From Candidatus Binataceae bacterium (GTDB lineage Bacteria; Desulfobacterota; Binatia; Binatales; Binataceae), in contig DATJMX010000013.1 in NCBI GenBank assembly GCA_035508495.1, positions 1-64,000 of the forward strand: 64,000 bases of DNA, read 5' to 3'. Shown here piece by piece: positions 8,770-17,201 of the stretch (the first letter of the stretch is position 1; the number at the start of each line of letters is the position of its first letter). Below the pieces are notes generated by a model, which saw nothing but the letters and a program-made list of their open reading frames with translations, was not told the DNA's origin and ran no database searches. The translations under genes and the position numbers were made by a program.

Positions 8770-9777
8770 CTAATCGCGGCCTTCAACCAGTGCGAGAAAA
8801 TCCCACAGCGGTTCTTCGATGCGTCGTCCGATCGTGCTGCGCTCGATATCGACCTCTTCGATCCCGCGCGTGCCGAGGCGGAGGCTCGCGATCGCCCAGC
8901 GCGTCGAGCCAAACGCCTCCCAGAATCGCACGTGCAGCGGATCGACGCGGTGGCCGCTGGCCTTTTCATACGCGGCAAAGAGATCCTCGCGGCGGCCGAA
9001 GCCTCCGACCGGTCCGCGTCCGCCGAAGCGCCAGGTCTTCACGCACAGCCATCCCATGTCCTGCATCGGATCTCCCGATTGCGCGCCCTCCCAATCGAGG
9101 ATGCAGCGAATCCCTTCCTCGCCGACGATGAAGTTGCCGGCGCGGTAATCGCCGTGCACGACGGTGTGACGCGGATTGACGGGCAGATTCTCCTTGGCCC
9201 ATTGGAGCGTGAGTTCGAACGCGGGCAGGCGGAGTCCGAGCATGTCGGCCGTCAACTGGTAGGACTCGATTTGGCGCGCGGCGCTCAGGTACTTGAGGAA
9301 CGGCACTTCGGCCAGATCGATCTTGTGGATGCCGGCCAGAATCTCGCCGCACTGCGCCGCCATCAGCGTGCGCGCCTTCGCGTAGCGATCCTCGCGCAGG
9401 ATACGCGGCATCAGGGTCTCGCCCTCGATACGCTCGGTTACCCATCCGACCTCGACGCCATCGGCTTCTGACAATATCGCTCGCACGCGCGGCGCGGGCA
9501 CGCCCGCCTTGACCGCCGCGATCATCAGGCGCGCATCCTGATCGCCCGTGATGCGCACCGAATACTCCGCGAGCGGATCGTTCGGGTCGGGCGGCGGCGC
9601 CGGCGCGGGCACCTGCAGGATGAAGGGCTCGCGTTTGCCGCCGATGTCGGCGTCGAACGAATAGGTCGTCTTGTTGGCGCCGCCGGTCAGCCGCTGAAAG
9701 TTATGAATCGTGCCCGGCGCGCCGATATGACGCGCCACCGCGGCCTCAAGCCGCGCGACAAAATCCTCATTGCTCAT
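8770..9777 (-). CDS. APH/ACAD10-11-like phosphotransferase
   Basis: A 335-residue protein with an aminoglycoside-phosphotransferase-type kinase fold. The N-lobe has LTGGANKTTYSF. The catalytic loop is HGDYRAGNF, and the metal-binding segment is CILDWEGAQSGDPMQDMGW (about residues 212-230). No resistance context exists. The 12-nt gap after the acyl-CoA dehydrogenase gene points to the branch related to the kinase domain of mammalian ACAD10/ACAD11. In that branch, 4-hydroxyacyl-CoA is phosphorylated before phosphate elimination by the dehydrogenase partner. The likely substrate is thus a hydroxyacyl-CoA, by analogy only. Confidence 0.85.
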   Translation of the reverse strand: MSNEDFVARLEAAVARHIGAPGTIHNFQRLTGGANKTTYSFDADIGGKREPFILQVPAPAPPPDPNDPLAEYSVRITGDQDARLMIAAVKAGVPAPRVRAILSEADGVEVGWVTERIEGETLMPRILREDRYAKARTLMAAQCGEILAGIHKIDLAEVPFLKYLSAARQIESYQLTADMLGLRLPAFELTLQWAKENLPVNPRHTVVHGDYRAGNFIVGEEGIRCILDWEGAQSGDPMQDMGWLCVKTWRFGGRGPVGGFGRREDLFAAYEKASGHRVDPLHVRFWEAFGSTRWAIASLRLGTRGIEEVDIERSTIGRRIEEPLWDFLALVEGRD

Positions 9778-9789
9778 GCGCTTCGCAGA

Positions 9790-11073
9790 TCATCCCTCCG
9801 ACGGCACGCGCCCGTCCTTGAAGAATCCGAACAAGTACTGCGCCACGCGCCGCATCTGGATTTCCTCGGAGCCCTCGGTGATTCGATAGCGGCGATGATG
9901 CCGGAAGATGTGCTCGAAGGGCTTGTGCCGCGAGTATCCGATGGCGCCATGCACCTGCATCGCACGGTCCGCCGCGTCGCAGACGAGGCGGTTCGCGCGG
10001 TAATTGCACATCGCGACCTTGTCGGAAAGCTTGAGCGCCACTTCGGGCTTGGGCATGTGATCCATCTGCCATGCCGTCTTGTGGATCAGCTCGCGCAGCA
10101 TCGCGGCCTCGGTATGCAGCTCAACGAGCGGCCACTGGATGGCCTGGTTGCTCGCGAGCGGCTTGCCGAAGGGCTTGCGATCCTTGGCGTACTTCACGCT
10201 CTCGTTGATGCAGTATTGCGCTGCGCCGAGGGACGAGGCCGCCTGCCGGATGCGATTCTCATGCACGAAATGTTGCGCCACGGCGAGTCCGTTTTCAGGA
10301 TCGCCCAGGATTTCGCCGGCCGGAACGTAAACATTGTTGAAGGACACGCGCGGATGGTCGGTCGGCATGTTGAAGGTCCAGAGGTACTCTTCAATCTTGA
10401 TGCCCTCGCTCTTCACCGGGACGATGAAGCAGGTGATACCGCGCGGACTGCCGTCCTTGCCCGAAGTGCGCGTGAACACGAAGTCGTGCGTCGCGACGTG
10501 CAGGCCCGTGTTCCACATCTTGGCGCCCGTGATGCGCCATCCGTCTCCGTCGCGCACACCGCGCGTATCCATCCAGGTCGCGTCGGAGCCGTGACCGGGT
10601 TCGGTGAGGCCGAACGCGACGCGCAGCGAGCCGTCGAGGATTCCCGGAATCCACTTTTTCTTTTGCTCTTCGGTGCCGAAGTCGCGGAACATCAGCACGG
10701 TCGGAAGATTGCCGACGACCGAACTTTCATTCTGCAGATCGCAGTGCAGGCCGAGGCCCTTGGCCGCCAGGTATTCGCGGATGATCGCCATGCCCAGGTT
10801 GGTGCCGTCCTTGCCGCCGTATTCCTTGGGCAGCCCGTAGCGATAGTGCCCGGCCTTGTCGGCACGCTTACGCATCTCGCCGAGGAGAGCTTCCCAATCG
10901 TGGCGCGGCAGACCGCCGTTCTCGAAATCGGTGCGGGCCCATTCGCGGCGATGGTCGAAAAATCGGATGTTATCGTTCTCACGCTCGAGCGGTTTGATTT
11001 CGCGCTCGATGAAATCGTCGAGTTCTTTGAGATAAGCCTCTATGTCTGGCGGAATGCTGAAATCCACGTTCAA
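9790..11073 (-). CDS. Acyl-CoA dehydrogenase (ACAD10/11-like)
   Basis: A 427-residue flavoprotein with full acyl-CoA dehydrogenase architecture: N-terminal helical domain, middle beta domain with FGLTEPGHGSDAT and WRITGAKMWNTG, and C-terminal helical domain. HGAIGYSRHKPFEHIFRH and YRITEGSEEIQMRRVAQ lie near the end. The Glu of TEGSEEIQ sits where medium-chain dehydrogenases have their catalytic base. Oxidation of an acyl-CoA at the alpha,beta carbons, passing electrons to ETF, is the family reaction. It is the first gene of the minus-strand operon with kinase, DUF6285 and crotonase genes. The putative TetR-type operator at 11183-11200 lies 110 nt upstream of its start. Confidence 0.92.
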   Translation of the reverse strand: MNVDFSIPPDIEAYLKELDDFIEREIKPLERENDNIRFFDHRREWARTDFENGGLPRHDWEALLGEMRKRADKAGHYRYGLPKEYGGKDGTNLGMAIIREYLAAKGLGLHCDLQNESSVVGNLPTVLMFRDFGTEEQKKKWIPGILDGSLRVAFGLTEPGHGSDATWMDTRGVRDGDGWRITGAKMWNTGLHVATHDFVFTRTSGKDGSPRGITCFIVPVKSEGIKIEEYLWTFNMPTDHPRVSFNNVYVPAGEILGDPENGLAVAQHFVHENRIRQAASSLGAAQYCINESVKYAKDRKPFGKPLASNQAIQWPLVELHTEAAMLRELIHKTAWQMDHMPKPEVALKLSDKVAMCNYRANRLVCDAADRAMQVHGAIGYSRHKPFEHIFRHHRRYRITEGSEEIQMRRVAQYLFGFFKDGRVPSEG

Positions 11074-11182
11074 TGTCCTCCGGCAAAATCTTGCGAGGCG
11101 TCTAGCATGCCACGATCGGGCGCAAAAGTCCTAACCGCGCGAACCCGGGTCAGTTGAAGTTCGCTCAATAGCGACAGGGTTT

Positions 11183-11200
11183 TCTGAACGTTCGTTATGA
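11183..11200. promoter_or_regulatory. Putative TetR-type operator upstream of the acyl-CoA dehydrogenase operon
   Basis: TCTGAACgttcGTTatGA contains a perfect GAACGTTC core and matches the ideal TCTGAAC-N4-GTTCAGA at 12 of 14 fixed positions. The perfect version is found at 57200-57217 in front of the PaaA-like gene. Half-sites of this type with 4-nt spacing are typical for TetR regulators of acyl-CoA genes. Which regulator binds is unknown. Confidence 0.42.
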
Positions 11201-11222
11201 TCCGAATGCGCCCGGAAAGCGC

Positions 11223-11543
11223 TCAGCCGTTCTCTTCGGCGTAGCGCTTGAATGCGTCGAGCGCGGCGTCCCAGAACGCGCTCATTTCCTCGAGCTTCTT
11301 TATCAATGAAGTCAGCGCCGTGCGGCCTTCGGGGGCGAGCTCGTAGATACGCTCGCGGCCGGATTTGCGCGCGCGAATGAGGCCCGCGCCCGTGAGCATC
11401 CTCGTATGCTTGACGACGGCGGGGCGGCTTATCGCGAAACCGCGCGCGAGCTCGCCGGCGCGGCACGGCTTGCGCGCGAGCCGATGCAGGAGTTCGCGGC
11501 GGGTGGGATCGGCGAGCGCGGCGATGGTGCGATCAATCGACAT
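11223..11543 (-). CDS. ArsR-type winged-helix transcriptional regulator
   Basis: A 106-residue one-domain regulator. ALADPTRRELLHRLARKP opens the winged helix. The recognition helix is FAISRPAVVKHTRML, and the wing is ARKSGRERIYELAPEG. Metal-binding Cys clusters of classic ArsR/SmtB proteins are absent (a single Cys near residue 28). It therefore belongs to the YdfF-like subgroup often paired with SRPBCC or metabolic genes. The gene diverges from the multicopper oxidase gene, with about 106 nt between the two starts, so it may regulate itself and the oxidase. Confidence 0.85.
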   Translation of the reverse strand: MSIDRTIAALADPTRRELLHRLARKPCRAGELARGFAISRPAVVKHTRMLTGAGLIRARKSGRERIYELAPEGRTALTSLIKKLEEMSAFWDAALDAFKRYAEENG

Positions 11544-11649
11544 CGTGAGGATATGTTACTCGCAGGTTCCATATTGTCAACGACGCGAGTTTCGAGTTGC
11601 GCTTAGATGCGCGATCACGATTAGCTTGGCGCATCCGGAGGCTGTGCTG

Positions 11650-13251
11650 ATGAATCCTCGTCCTGTTTCCAGGCGACAAGTGCTTGCGGGCGGCGCCGCG
11701 ATCGCTTCGGCCGCGATGCTCGGGGTCTGGCCCAGCGCGCGTGCGTCAGCGCAGGAGGGCGTCGATGCTTACGCGCTCAACGTCGCCTACTCCGAGCGCA
11801 CGCTCGCAGGATTTCGCATGCGCACGCGCACCTACAACGCGAGCCTGCCGGGTCCGCTGATGGTCACGCGGCCCGGGCACATGCTCCGCGTGACGCTGTC
11901 GAACAGCCTGCCGCCGAACCCGCCCGCCACGCCCGCGTTCGGCGTCGATCCGGAAAACAATCCGTACGATTTCAATACGACGAACCTGCACATGCATGGG
12001 ATGCAGATCGTGCCGCATCTCTTCGCGCCGGTCGGTACCAGCAATCCCGCGTCGGCCTTCATCGCGATCAATCACGGCGAATCGCTCACCTACGACTTCC
12101 AGATTCCCGACGATCATCCCTCGGGGCTCTATTGGTATCATCCGCATCATCATGGCTCCGCGACTGTGCAGGTCGGCGGCGGGATGGCCGGGCTTGTGCT
12201 CGTCAAAGGACCGATCGACGAGGTTCCCGAAATCAAGGCCGCGCGCGATGAGCTGCTGGCGATCCAGAATCCGAAAATCAATCCGCTGCCGGATGGAAAG
12301 TGGGGATGGGAGCCGATCGCTTACAAGGAACCAGATCAGGGTGGCTTCGCCTTCATGACCCAGATCGAATTGCTGACGGTCAACGGCGAGCCGGCGCTCA
12401 TGATCGATCGACGAACCAAGCAACCGACGCTCAATCCCGGCGCGCTGAAGACGTACCGCATGAAGCCGGGCGAGGTGATGCGGCTCAGGATTCTCAATGG
12501 CACTGACGGTATCCCGATGCAGCTCGTGATGCCGGAGCTCGAAGTCTACGTGATCGGGCAGGATGGCGTGAACCTCCTGAAGCCTGCGCTGGCGGCTACC
12601 AGTCCCAGGTCCGCAATCAAGATGGCGCCTGGCAATCGGATCGAGCTTTTGATTCGCGCGCCGCGCCATCCACTCGCGGCGACCTTGCGGACGTTGCCGC
12701 AAATGCAAGGTTCACCCACCGTGCTGAGCGAGGCGATGGGCGAGATGATGGCGATGCCGTCGTTCGCGCTGGCCAAATTCGTCGTGGCCGGAGCCCAGAC
12801 GGCGATGGCGATTCCCAAGGAGCTGCCGCAGCCCGCGCGCGAGTACCCGCTGATCCAGGATCACGAAATCGCGACGCGCCGCCGCATCCTCTTCACGATG
12901 CGCCTTGCCAGCAAGCGCATCCTCACCGGCTACGAGTTTCTCATCAACGAGCAACTCTACCGCGAGACCCGAATCGATCAGAACGTGCGCCTGGGTACGG
13001 CCGAGGAGTGGACGCTCAATAACCATTCCGACGGCATCCATCCGTTTCACATCCACGTCAATTCATTCGAAGTGATGGGGACGCCGTGGGACCGTAACTA
13101 TCATCGCATCCAGGACACCCTCTGGCTGCCGCCATTCTCGGAAACCAAGGTGCGCATGCGTTTCAAACAGTGGAAGGGCAAATCAGTGTTCCACTGCCAT
13201 ATCCTGCCCCACGAAGACACGGCAATGATCGCGAATTTCTTAATCGCGTAG
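11650..13251 (+). CDS. Tat-exported multicopper oxidase
   Basis: The ATG at 11650 gives a 533-residue precursor with a twin-arginine signal (SRRQVLAGGAAIASAAM, cleavage near ASA). All four copper-binding segments are present: NLHMHGMQ (about 114), WYHPHHHGS (about 163), HPFHIHVNSFEV (about 464) and HCHILPHEDTAM (about 515). The last supplies the Cys-His ligands of the type 1 site with an axial Met. The domain set is three cupredoxins of the CotA/bilirubin-oxidase/CueO group. It probably oxidises metals or phenolics in the periplasm with reduction of oxygen to water. No Met-rich CueO insert is obvious. The frame is open further upstream, but only this start has a Tat signal. It is divergent from the ArsR-type gene. 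Confidence 0.93.
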   Translation: MNPRPVSRRQVLAGGAAIASAAMLGVWPSARASAQEGVDAYALNVAYSERTLAGFRMRTRTYNASLPGPLMVTRPGHMLRVTLSNSLPPNPPATPAFGVDPENNPYDFNTTNLHMHGMQIVPHLFAPVGTSNPASAFIAINHGESLTYDFQIPDDHPSGLYWYHPHHHGSATVQVGGGMAGLVLVKGPIDEVPEIKAARDELLAIQNPKINPLPDGKWGWEPIAYKEPDQGGFAFMTQIELLTVNGEPALMIDRRTKQPTLNPGALKTYRMKPGEVMRLRILNGTDGIPMQLVMPELEVYVIGQDGVNLLKPALAATSPRSAIKMAPGNRIELLIRAPRHPLAATLRTLPQMQGSPTVLSEAMGEMMAMPSFALAKFVVAGAQTAMAIPKELPQPAREYPLIQDHEIATRRRILFTMRLASKRILTGYEFLINEQLYRETRIDQNVRLGTAEEWTLNNHSDGIHPFHIHVNSFEVMGTPWDRNYHRIQDTLWLPPFSETKVRMRFKQWKGKSVFHCHILPHEDTAMIANFLIA

Positions 13252-13279
13252 CGGACTTCAGGTTCATGCGGATCCGGTG

Positions 13280-13459
13280 TTAGTCGAGTTCGCGAGCTTT
13301 TCCGAAGCGGTGCTTCACGCGTTCGAGCTCGCACCTCAGGTGCGCGCATTCCATCGGGTTCTCATCGTGCTCGACGCGCGTGACGACGTAATCGTCGCCG
13401 GACTGATCGCTGACGTCGATCCTTTCACCGCACAGAATGCATAGATAGACGCGAGGCAT
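13280..13459 (-). CDS. Small CxxC protein, 59 residues
   Basis: A short gene with a good ribosome-binding site (AGGGAGA, 11 nt before the ATG). The product opens MPRVYLCILCGERIDVSD and ends with a charged helix (ELERVKHRFGKARELD). Four Cys are present: a CxxC pair at residues 7/10 and Cys at about 38 and 43 (CAHLRC). This suggests a single zinc knuckle. No membrane segment or signal is present. It converges on the multicopper oxidase gene, 28 nt beyond its stop. The function is unknown. A metal-binding or nucleic-acid role is conceivable from the Cys pattern only. Confidence 0.65.
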   Translation of the reverse strand: MPRVYLCILCGERIDVSDQSGDDYVVTRVEHDENPMECAHLRCELERVKHRFGKARELD

Positions 13460-13589
13460 TTATCGATTCTCCCTGGCTTTGAATCGATTCAGGATAGACC
13501 AGAACGAAATCACCACAAAGGCACGCCGTCACTAATATGAAGAAATCCTTAGCGGCCGCGCGCCGTTGTGGTGAGGTTCTGCCTGATTG

Positions 13590-14507
13590 CTACTGCGCCG
13601 CGGTTTCGGGCTCGCCCATCCGCGCGCCCGGCAGGATAAACACGTCGGACTGACCGAGGTCGGCGTCCAGATAAACCAGATAGACGGGCAGATCGTTGCT
13701 GCCGCTGACGCGCGTGCGTGCCGAGCAACCGCATCGCACCGCCAGCGCGCTGTTGACCGTTGCGAACTCATCGAGATGCAGCGCGGCGGTCGGGAGCGCG
13801 TCGTTGGCGACCCACAAGGTCATTGTTCCATCATCAAGCTGATTGCGCGCGATGAGCTGCGTCGCGCCCGCGTTCGCTGACTTTCGTGCCCATTGCTCGA
13901 ACGAGGTCTTGCTCATGCCCTTGATGTTCGGATATTCGCTGCGCAGCCCGGCGACCGCCGACGCGACGCGTTTCTTACCGCCGGTGACGCGTTCGGTAAT
14001 CTCGCGGTCTGCCAGCACCCACATCTGTGGCGTCCATTTTTCAATCTCCGCGCGATCTGCCCCGGGTGCGTTCAAGTAGTTGATCGCGGCGATTTCCGCC
14101 GCCGACAAATTGCCGGCTGCGAGCGCGATTTCGACCTCGTGTGCCGCGTTATCGCGAATCCTGGCGTCGATTCGGGCCAACACTGTAGTGCTGTCGCTGC
14201 CGGGTTGAGCCGCAGCGGCGGAGCATCGGATACGCTGTTCGGAGAGCGGATAGGCGGGCCGGCCGATCATGAATTCAGAAAGGCAGAGATCGTCATAGAC
14301 CTCGCGGCGCTGAGTCGTCGAAAGGTCGCTGCGCTCTGACAACTCCACGAGTTGTTGGTGCGCCGCGGCGTATTCGCCGCGTGACATTTTCTCGCGCGCA
14401 GTAGTAAGCGCGATCGGTGCGCATCCGGAGACGGCGACGAGACACGCCGCGATCCAAGCGCCAACGATCCTGGTTCCCCAGCGTGAAAGTCCGCGTGCTG
14501 CGACCAT
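13590..14507 (-). CDS. Hypothetical lipoprotein
   Basis: The ATG at 14507 was chosen because GGGGA lies at the right distance. A TTG (14519) and an ATG (14513) also exist. The roughly 305-residue product has a lipoprotein signal (GAWIAACLVAVSGC) with the lipidated Cys near residue 29. A helical, Ala-rich domain resembling TPR-like helices (REKMSRGEYAAAHQQLVEL) follows. The C-terminal half contains VYLVYLDADLGQSD. Several Cys occur late (RCGCSAR). It is probably anchored in the inner or outer membrane, facing the periplasm. I do not recognise the family. Confidence 0.72.
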   Translation of the reverse strand: MVAARGLSRWGTRIVGAWIAACLVAVSGCAPIALTTAREKMSRGEYAAAHQQLVELSERSDLSTTQRREVYDDLCLSEFMIGRPAYPLSEQRIRCSAAAAQPGSDSTTVLARIDARIRDNAAHEVEIALAAGNLSAAEIAAINYLNAPGADRAEIEKWTPQMWVLADREITERVTGGKKRVASAVAGLRSEYPNIKGMSKTSFEQWARKSANAGATQLIARNQLDDGTMTLWVANDALPTAALHLDEFATVNSALAVRCGCSARTRVSGSNDLPVYLVYLDADLGQSDVFILPGARMGEPETAAQ

Positions 14508-14704
14508 GAGCATCCCCAATCGTTAGTTCACTCGGATTATGATCGCGAAATGATCGTGAGCGCCAGTCCGATAGGCAGATGCTGACATCGGGGCCGGCCT
14601 GTTTCGACACCAGGGAACGAATGCGGCGCGCGAAACCGATGCAAAGTCGCACGTTGCTGGCATTGGCGCGTCAATAATCCTATCGTCGCAATTCTGAAGG
14701 GCCG

Positions 14705-14854
14705 GTGAGCAGAGTACACAGGCAGTTAGCAGCGTTCGTCGTGTTCGCGATCGTGGCGGCGGGTGTCGCTTATGTGGTGGGGTTCGATCGCGTCGAGCGT
14801 TGGATGCTCGAAGTAGGGCAGTACTTCGGCAACGCTCCCGCCGCCAGCGACTGA
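14705..14854 (+). CDS. Putative small single-pass membrane protein, 49 residues
   Basis: A GTG start with GAAGGG eight nt upstream opens a 50-codon frame. The product has one hydrophobic helix (LAAFVVFAIVAAGVAYVVG, about residues 8-26) followed by a short charged tail (FDRVERWMLEVGQYF). It lies alone between the divergent lipoprotein gene and the convergent CheB-like gene. The membrane topology and ribosome-binding site argue for a real gene, but its length makes this uncertain. Confidence 0.45.
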   Translation: MSRVHRQLAAFVVFAIVAAGVAYVVGFDRVERWMLEVGQYFGNAPAASD

Positions 14855-14888
14855 GCGTTCGATATTCGCAGGCTATGGGCGTTGCTGC

Positions 14889-15788
14889 TCAGAGGCGCGC
14901 GAGGCGCAGCATCACTCCTTCGATTTTTTCGTCTGGGGTGCAGTACGCCCGCAACGACGCGCGGTAGCGATCGCCGTCTAAGGTCTGGAGTTCGCGCTCT
15001 ATCGGCGTTCGCGAACGCATTACCTTCGCGGCGTCCGCTTCCAGGTCATTGTAGTTCAACCGGTTGGCGAAGCGGGCGAACGAGCGACCGATGTCGGCGG
15101 GTGCGATGTTCAAGATTTGCTGCGCTCGCGACGTGTAAAGGTAAAGGCTTAACGCACGATCAAGAAAGATCGCGGCGCTTTCGGCCACTCCGAGCAGGCT
15201 CTGCAAATCGCTCCTGGCCCTGGCGGCTTCGTCGATTTTTTCCTTATATTCCTGGCTGAGCGTCACCAGTTCGCGGTTGATAGCCTCGAGCGACTGTTTT
15301 CCGGTCTCGAGCGCTTCAATTGCCGAGCGCATTTCCTCGCTGACCAAGCGCAGCTCCTGGCTGGCGGTTTGATTACGCTCCTCGGCGGTGCGCAATTGCT
15401 CTCTGATTCGCTGCAACTCGTGTTCGAGTTCGGGAGCTCCTCCACCGCCGGCGACGATTTTGTCGATCCTAACCGAATCCGCACCGAGCATCTTCAGAAC
15501 GTCATTGATCGCGACGAGGTATTTGTCAGGCGAGAACAGGTATATGCCTTCGGCGTCGACTCGCTCGATGTCCTGAGGCTGGGTGATAGGCAATGGCGGG
15601 TTCGCGCGGAGCAATCGCGAGAGCTTGCTATCCTGACCAGCCCAAACCGGGATGGCAATGGCGCAGGCGCTCGCGCGGTCCGTCTCGACCAGGCTTAAAA
15701 GATCTTTGAGAGCCTCGATTGCGTTGGGCGACGCACCGATCCCAATCAGTAGCAGATTGCGCTTGTCTGCGGCCGACTCGTCCGCCAT
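14889..15788 (-). CDS. Degenerate CheB-like / coiled-coil / PAS_10 protein lacking the CheR module
   Basis: Residues 10-115 look like a CheB methylesterase domain: IGIGASPNAIEALKDLL aligns with the CheB GASxGG...EAL serine loop. The Gly-Gly is lost, and the His segment usually reading VVQH is AIAIPVW. Catalysis is therefore doubtful. Residues 130-215 are a long coiled coil (ELEHELQRIREQL to YKEKIDEAARARSDLQ). Residues 215-299 match the PAS_10-type domain found at the end of CheB-CheR fusion proteins (AESAAIFLDRALSLYLYTSRA). The CheR methyltransferase that normally sits between these parts is missing. It is transcribed with, and 41 nt downstream of, the CxxC protein gene at 15830-16291. A signalling or scaffold role is likely, not methylesterase activity. 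Confidence 0.7.
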   Translation of the reverse strand: MADESAADKRNLLLIGIGASPNAIEALKDLLSLVETDRASACAIAIPVWAGQDSKLSRLLRANPPLPITQPQDIERVDAEGIYLFSPDKYLVAINDVLKMLGADSVRIDKIVAGGGGAPELEHELQRIREQLRTAEERNQTASQELRLVSEEMRSAIEALETGKQSLEAINRELVTLSQEYKEKIDEAARARSDLQSLLGVAESAAIFLDRALSLYLYTSRAQQILNIAPADIGRSFARFANRLNYNDLEADAAKVMRSRTPIERELQTLDGDRYRASLRAYCTPDEKIEGVMLRLARL

Positions 15789-15829
15789 CGACGTTTGCTC
15801 GGCGTTCCGCGGGTTACGTCAAAAACGAT

Positions 15830-16291
15830 TCACGACTTGGCCTCCGGCGCTCGTCGCGCCTCGACGACGCTCACCACGGCGGGACCGACCTGCTTCCAAC
15901 TCGCGCTCGAAGATTTCAGGCTGCCGATGGTCTCGAGCAGTTGCGCTACTCCATTGCGAAGCTGACCGACTTGACGCCGTGTTTCCAGAATGGCCGACGA
16001 AGTTGAAGTCTCGGCTTGCGCTCGTGGGTTTAGCGCCGCGGCCCGGCGGAGATTGAGCTTGACTGGCTGAGTGCGAGCATCAGGAAGCAACGGTTTGGGG
16101 CCGACTCTATCAGGCCGAGGGCGCCGGCTGCTCATCATGACGCGGGCGCAGTCATAGCAAAATGCAATGATCTGCAGCTCGCCCCTGTCATCTTTGCCGA
16201 GAACGTGGACCGTCCCCAACTTCTCGACGCCGAGGTATGCACACCGAGTACAGGGAAAACTGAGCGCCCACTCCTGTAGCCGCTTATTCAT
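15830..16291 (-). CDS. Two-CxxC small protein, paralogue 1
   Basis: The start was set at MNKRLQEW because the paralogue at 31260-31559 begins at the same residue, giving 153 residues. The N-terminal 53 residues form a compact module with CTRC (14/17) and CYDC (45/48) flanking a beta-rich stretch (LGTVHVLGKDDRGELQ), like a treble-clef or zinc ribbon. The C-terminal 100 residues are basic, low complexity, then helical (TRRQVGQLRNGVAQLLETI) and not shared with the paralogue. 38 of the first 53 residues are identical between the two. No known family is recognised. The gene heads a two-gene unit with the CheB-PAS protein, suggesting a role in signalling. Confidence 0.7.
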   Translation of the reverse strand: MNKRLQEWALSFPCTRCAYLGVEKLGTVHVLGKDDRGELQIIAFCYDCARVMMSSRRPRPDRVGPKPLLPDARTQPVKLNLRRAAALNPRAQAETSTSSAILETRRQVGQLRNGVAQLLETIGSLKSSSASWKQVGPAVVSVVEARRAPEAKS

Positions 16292-17201
16292 TACTCTCCC
16301 CCCAATCATCGATCTCGTCCAGTGGTAGCGTCATCCGGACCAAATCGAGAGTCGTGTCATCGGCACGCGAGCACAGACAAATTGGAGAGGCCAGCAATAG
16401 CCATAGACCATGAGCAAGCATCTTCTGACCAACTGTGAACAGCCACCAAAAGCCTTGGCTAACCTAAGGAATGGTGAGTCAGTGACTAATCTTGCTTGCT
16501 GGTCGGCTTTATCCCCCCTGTTTGCGACGTGCGCGCTTGGCGACCAGAGTAATGCGTGAACGCGCAAAGGTCAATACGAGTAATAAAGATTGCTTTCGCG
16601 CCATCTGGATGAAAGTTGGTGGCTTCCGGCGCACGATGCATCTGCCTAAGCATTTCCCGCGTTCCTGGCATTTTCGTTTTGCTGATTTAATCGAAGATCA
16701 ACGAGCCGTCCTATTATGGAGCGGTGACGGAACACAGTACACATCTTGTTACACAGTGACCGTGGCGTGAAATAGGCAAACGAAATAGGCGAAGTTCCTA
16801 TGCCATTAGTCACTTGATGGCAATCTTGATCAGAGTCTGTCTGACCACTCCATTTCTATTTCAAAAACTCTTTCGTCTATCGTTGAATAAACTTGATTAT
16901 CTATCCGCTGCCGAGTTGGGTGGATCGAGTCAACTGTCCCTCTCTTTATACATCAGCCATGTCCCTAATTGTGCCGCCGCCGAACACGTTTCGGATCATG
17001 TATCGCAATTGAATCGAGTGATGTGTCGACTCGACGCGATACTCACCGCTCGGTCTCTTGGCATAACCTCTGCACTTCTCATTAACAGTGCTGCGTATGT
17101 GTGATCGCCAGGCGACCGCACATCCGGGATGAAACTTCGGCAGATGCTGAAGGGGATCGAGATTCGAAGCTCGCGATGAGTTCGCGGCAAGGAGAAGTAC
17201 G
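16292..17201. other. Gene-poor region of lower GC before the pilin gene
   Basis: About 900 bp visibly richer in A+T than its surroundings. Several short open frames exist on both strands, but none has a good ribosome-binding site, recognisable domain or consistent codon use. The only element I support is the sigma54-type promoter at 17059-17074. A small direct repeat (AAATAGGC twice, near 16771-16792) is also visible. A non-coding RNA or gene remnants cannot be excluded. Confidence 0.5.
17059..17074 (+). promoter_or_regulatory. Sigma54 (-24/-12) promoter for the flp/tad operon
   Basis: TGGCAT-aacct-CTGCA matches the consensus TGGCAC-N5-TTGCA at 9 of 11 conserved positions, with the invariant GG and GC exactly 10 nt apart. 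The predicted start is near 17085, leaving a 117-nt leader to the flp ATG. A sigma54 enhancer-binding protein gene closes the same gene group, which supports the call. Confidence 0.65.

Noticed and set aside
8770..9777. Antibiotic-resistance phosphotransferase
   Set aside because: The kinase fold is shared, but the operon context with ACAD, DUF6285 and crotonase points to CoA-ester metabolism.
9703..11157. 484-codon open frame on the plus strand
   Set aside because: It lies antisense to the well-supported acyl-CoA dehydrogenase, has no family motifs, and arises from GC-rich codon bias.
16292..16480. Sigma54-type promoter for the CxxC/CheB-like gene pair on the minus strand
   Set aside because: Only the GG and GC spacing fits at one site; the rest of both boxes deviates from consensus.
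16814..17104. 96-codon frame before the pilin gene
   Set aside because: It overlaps the sigma54-type promoter, has no ribosome-binding site and no homology that I can recognise.
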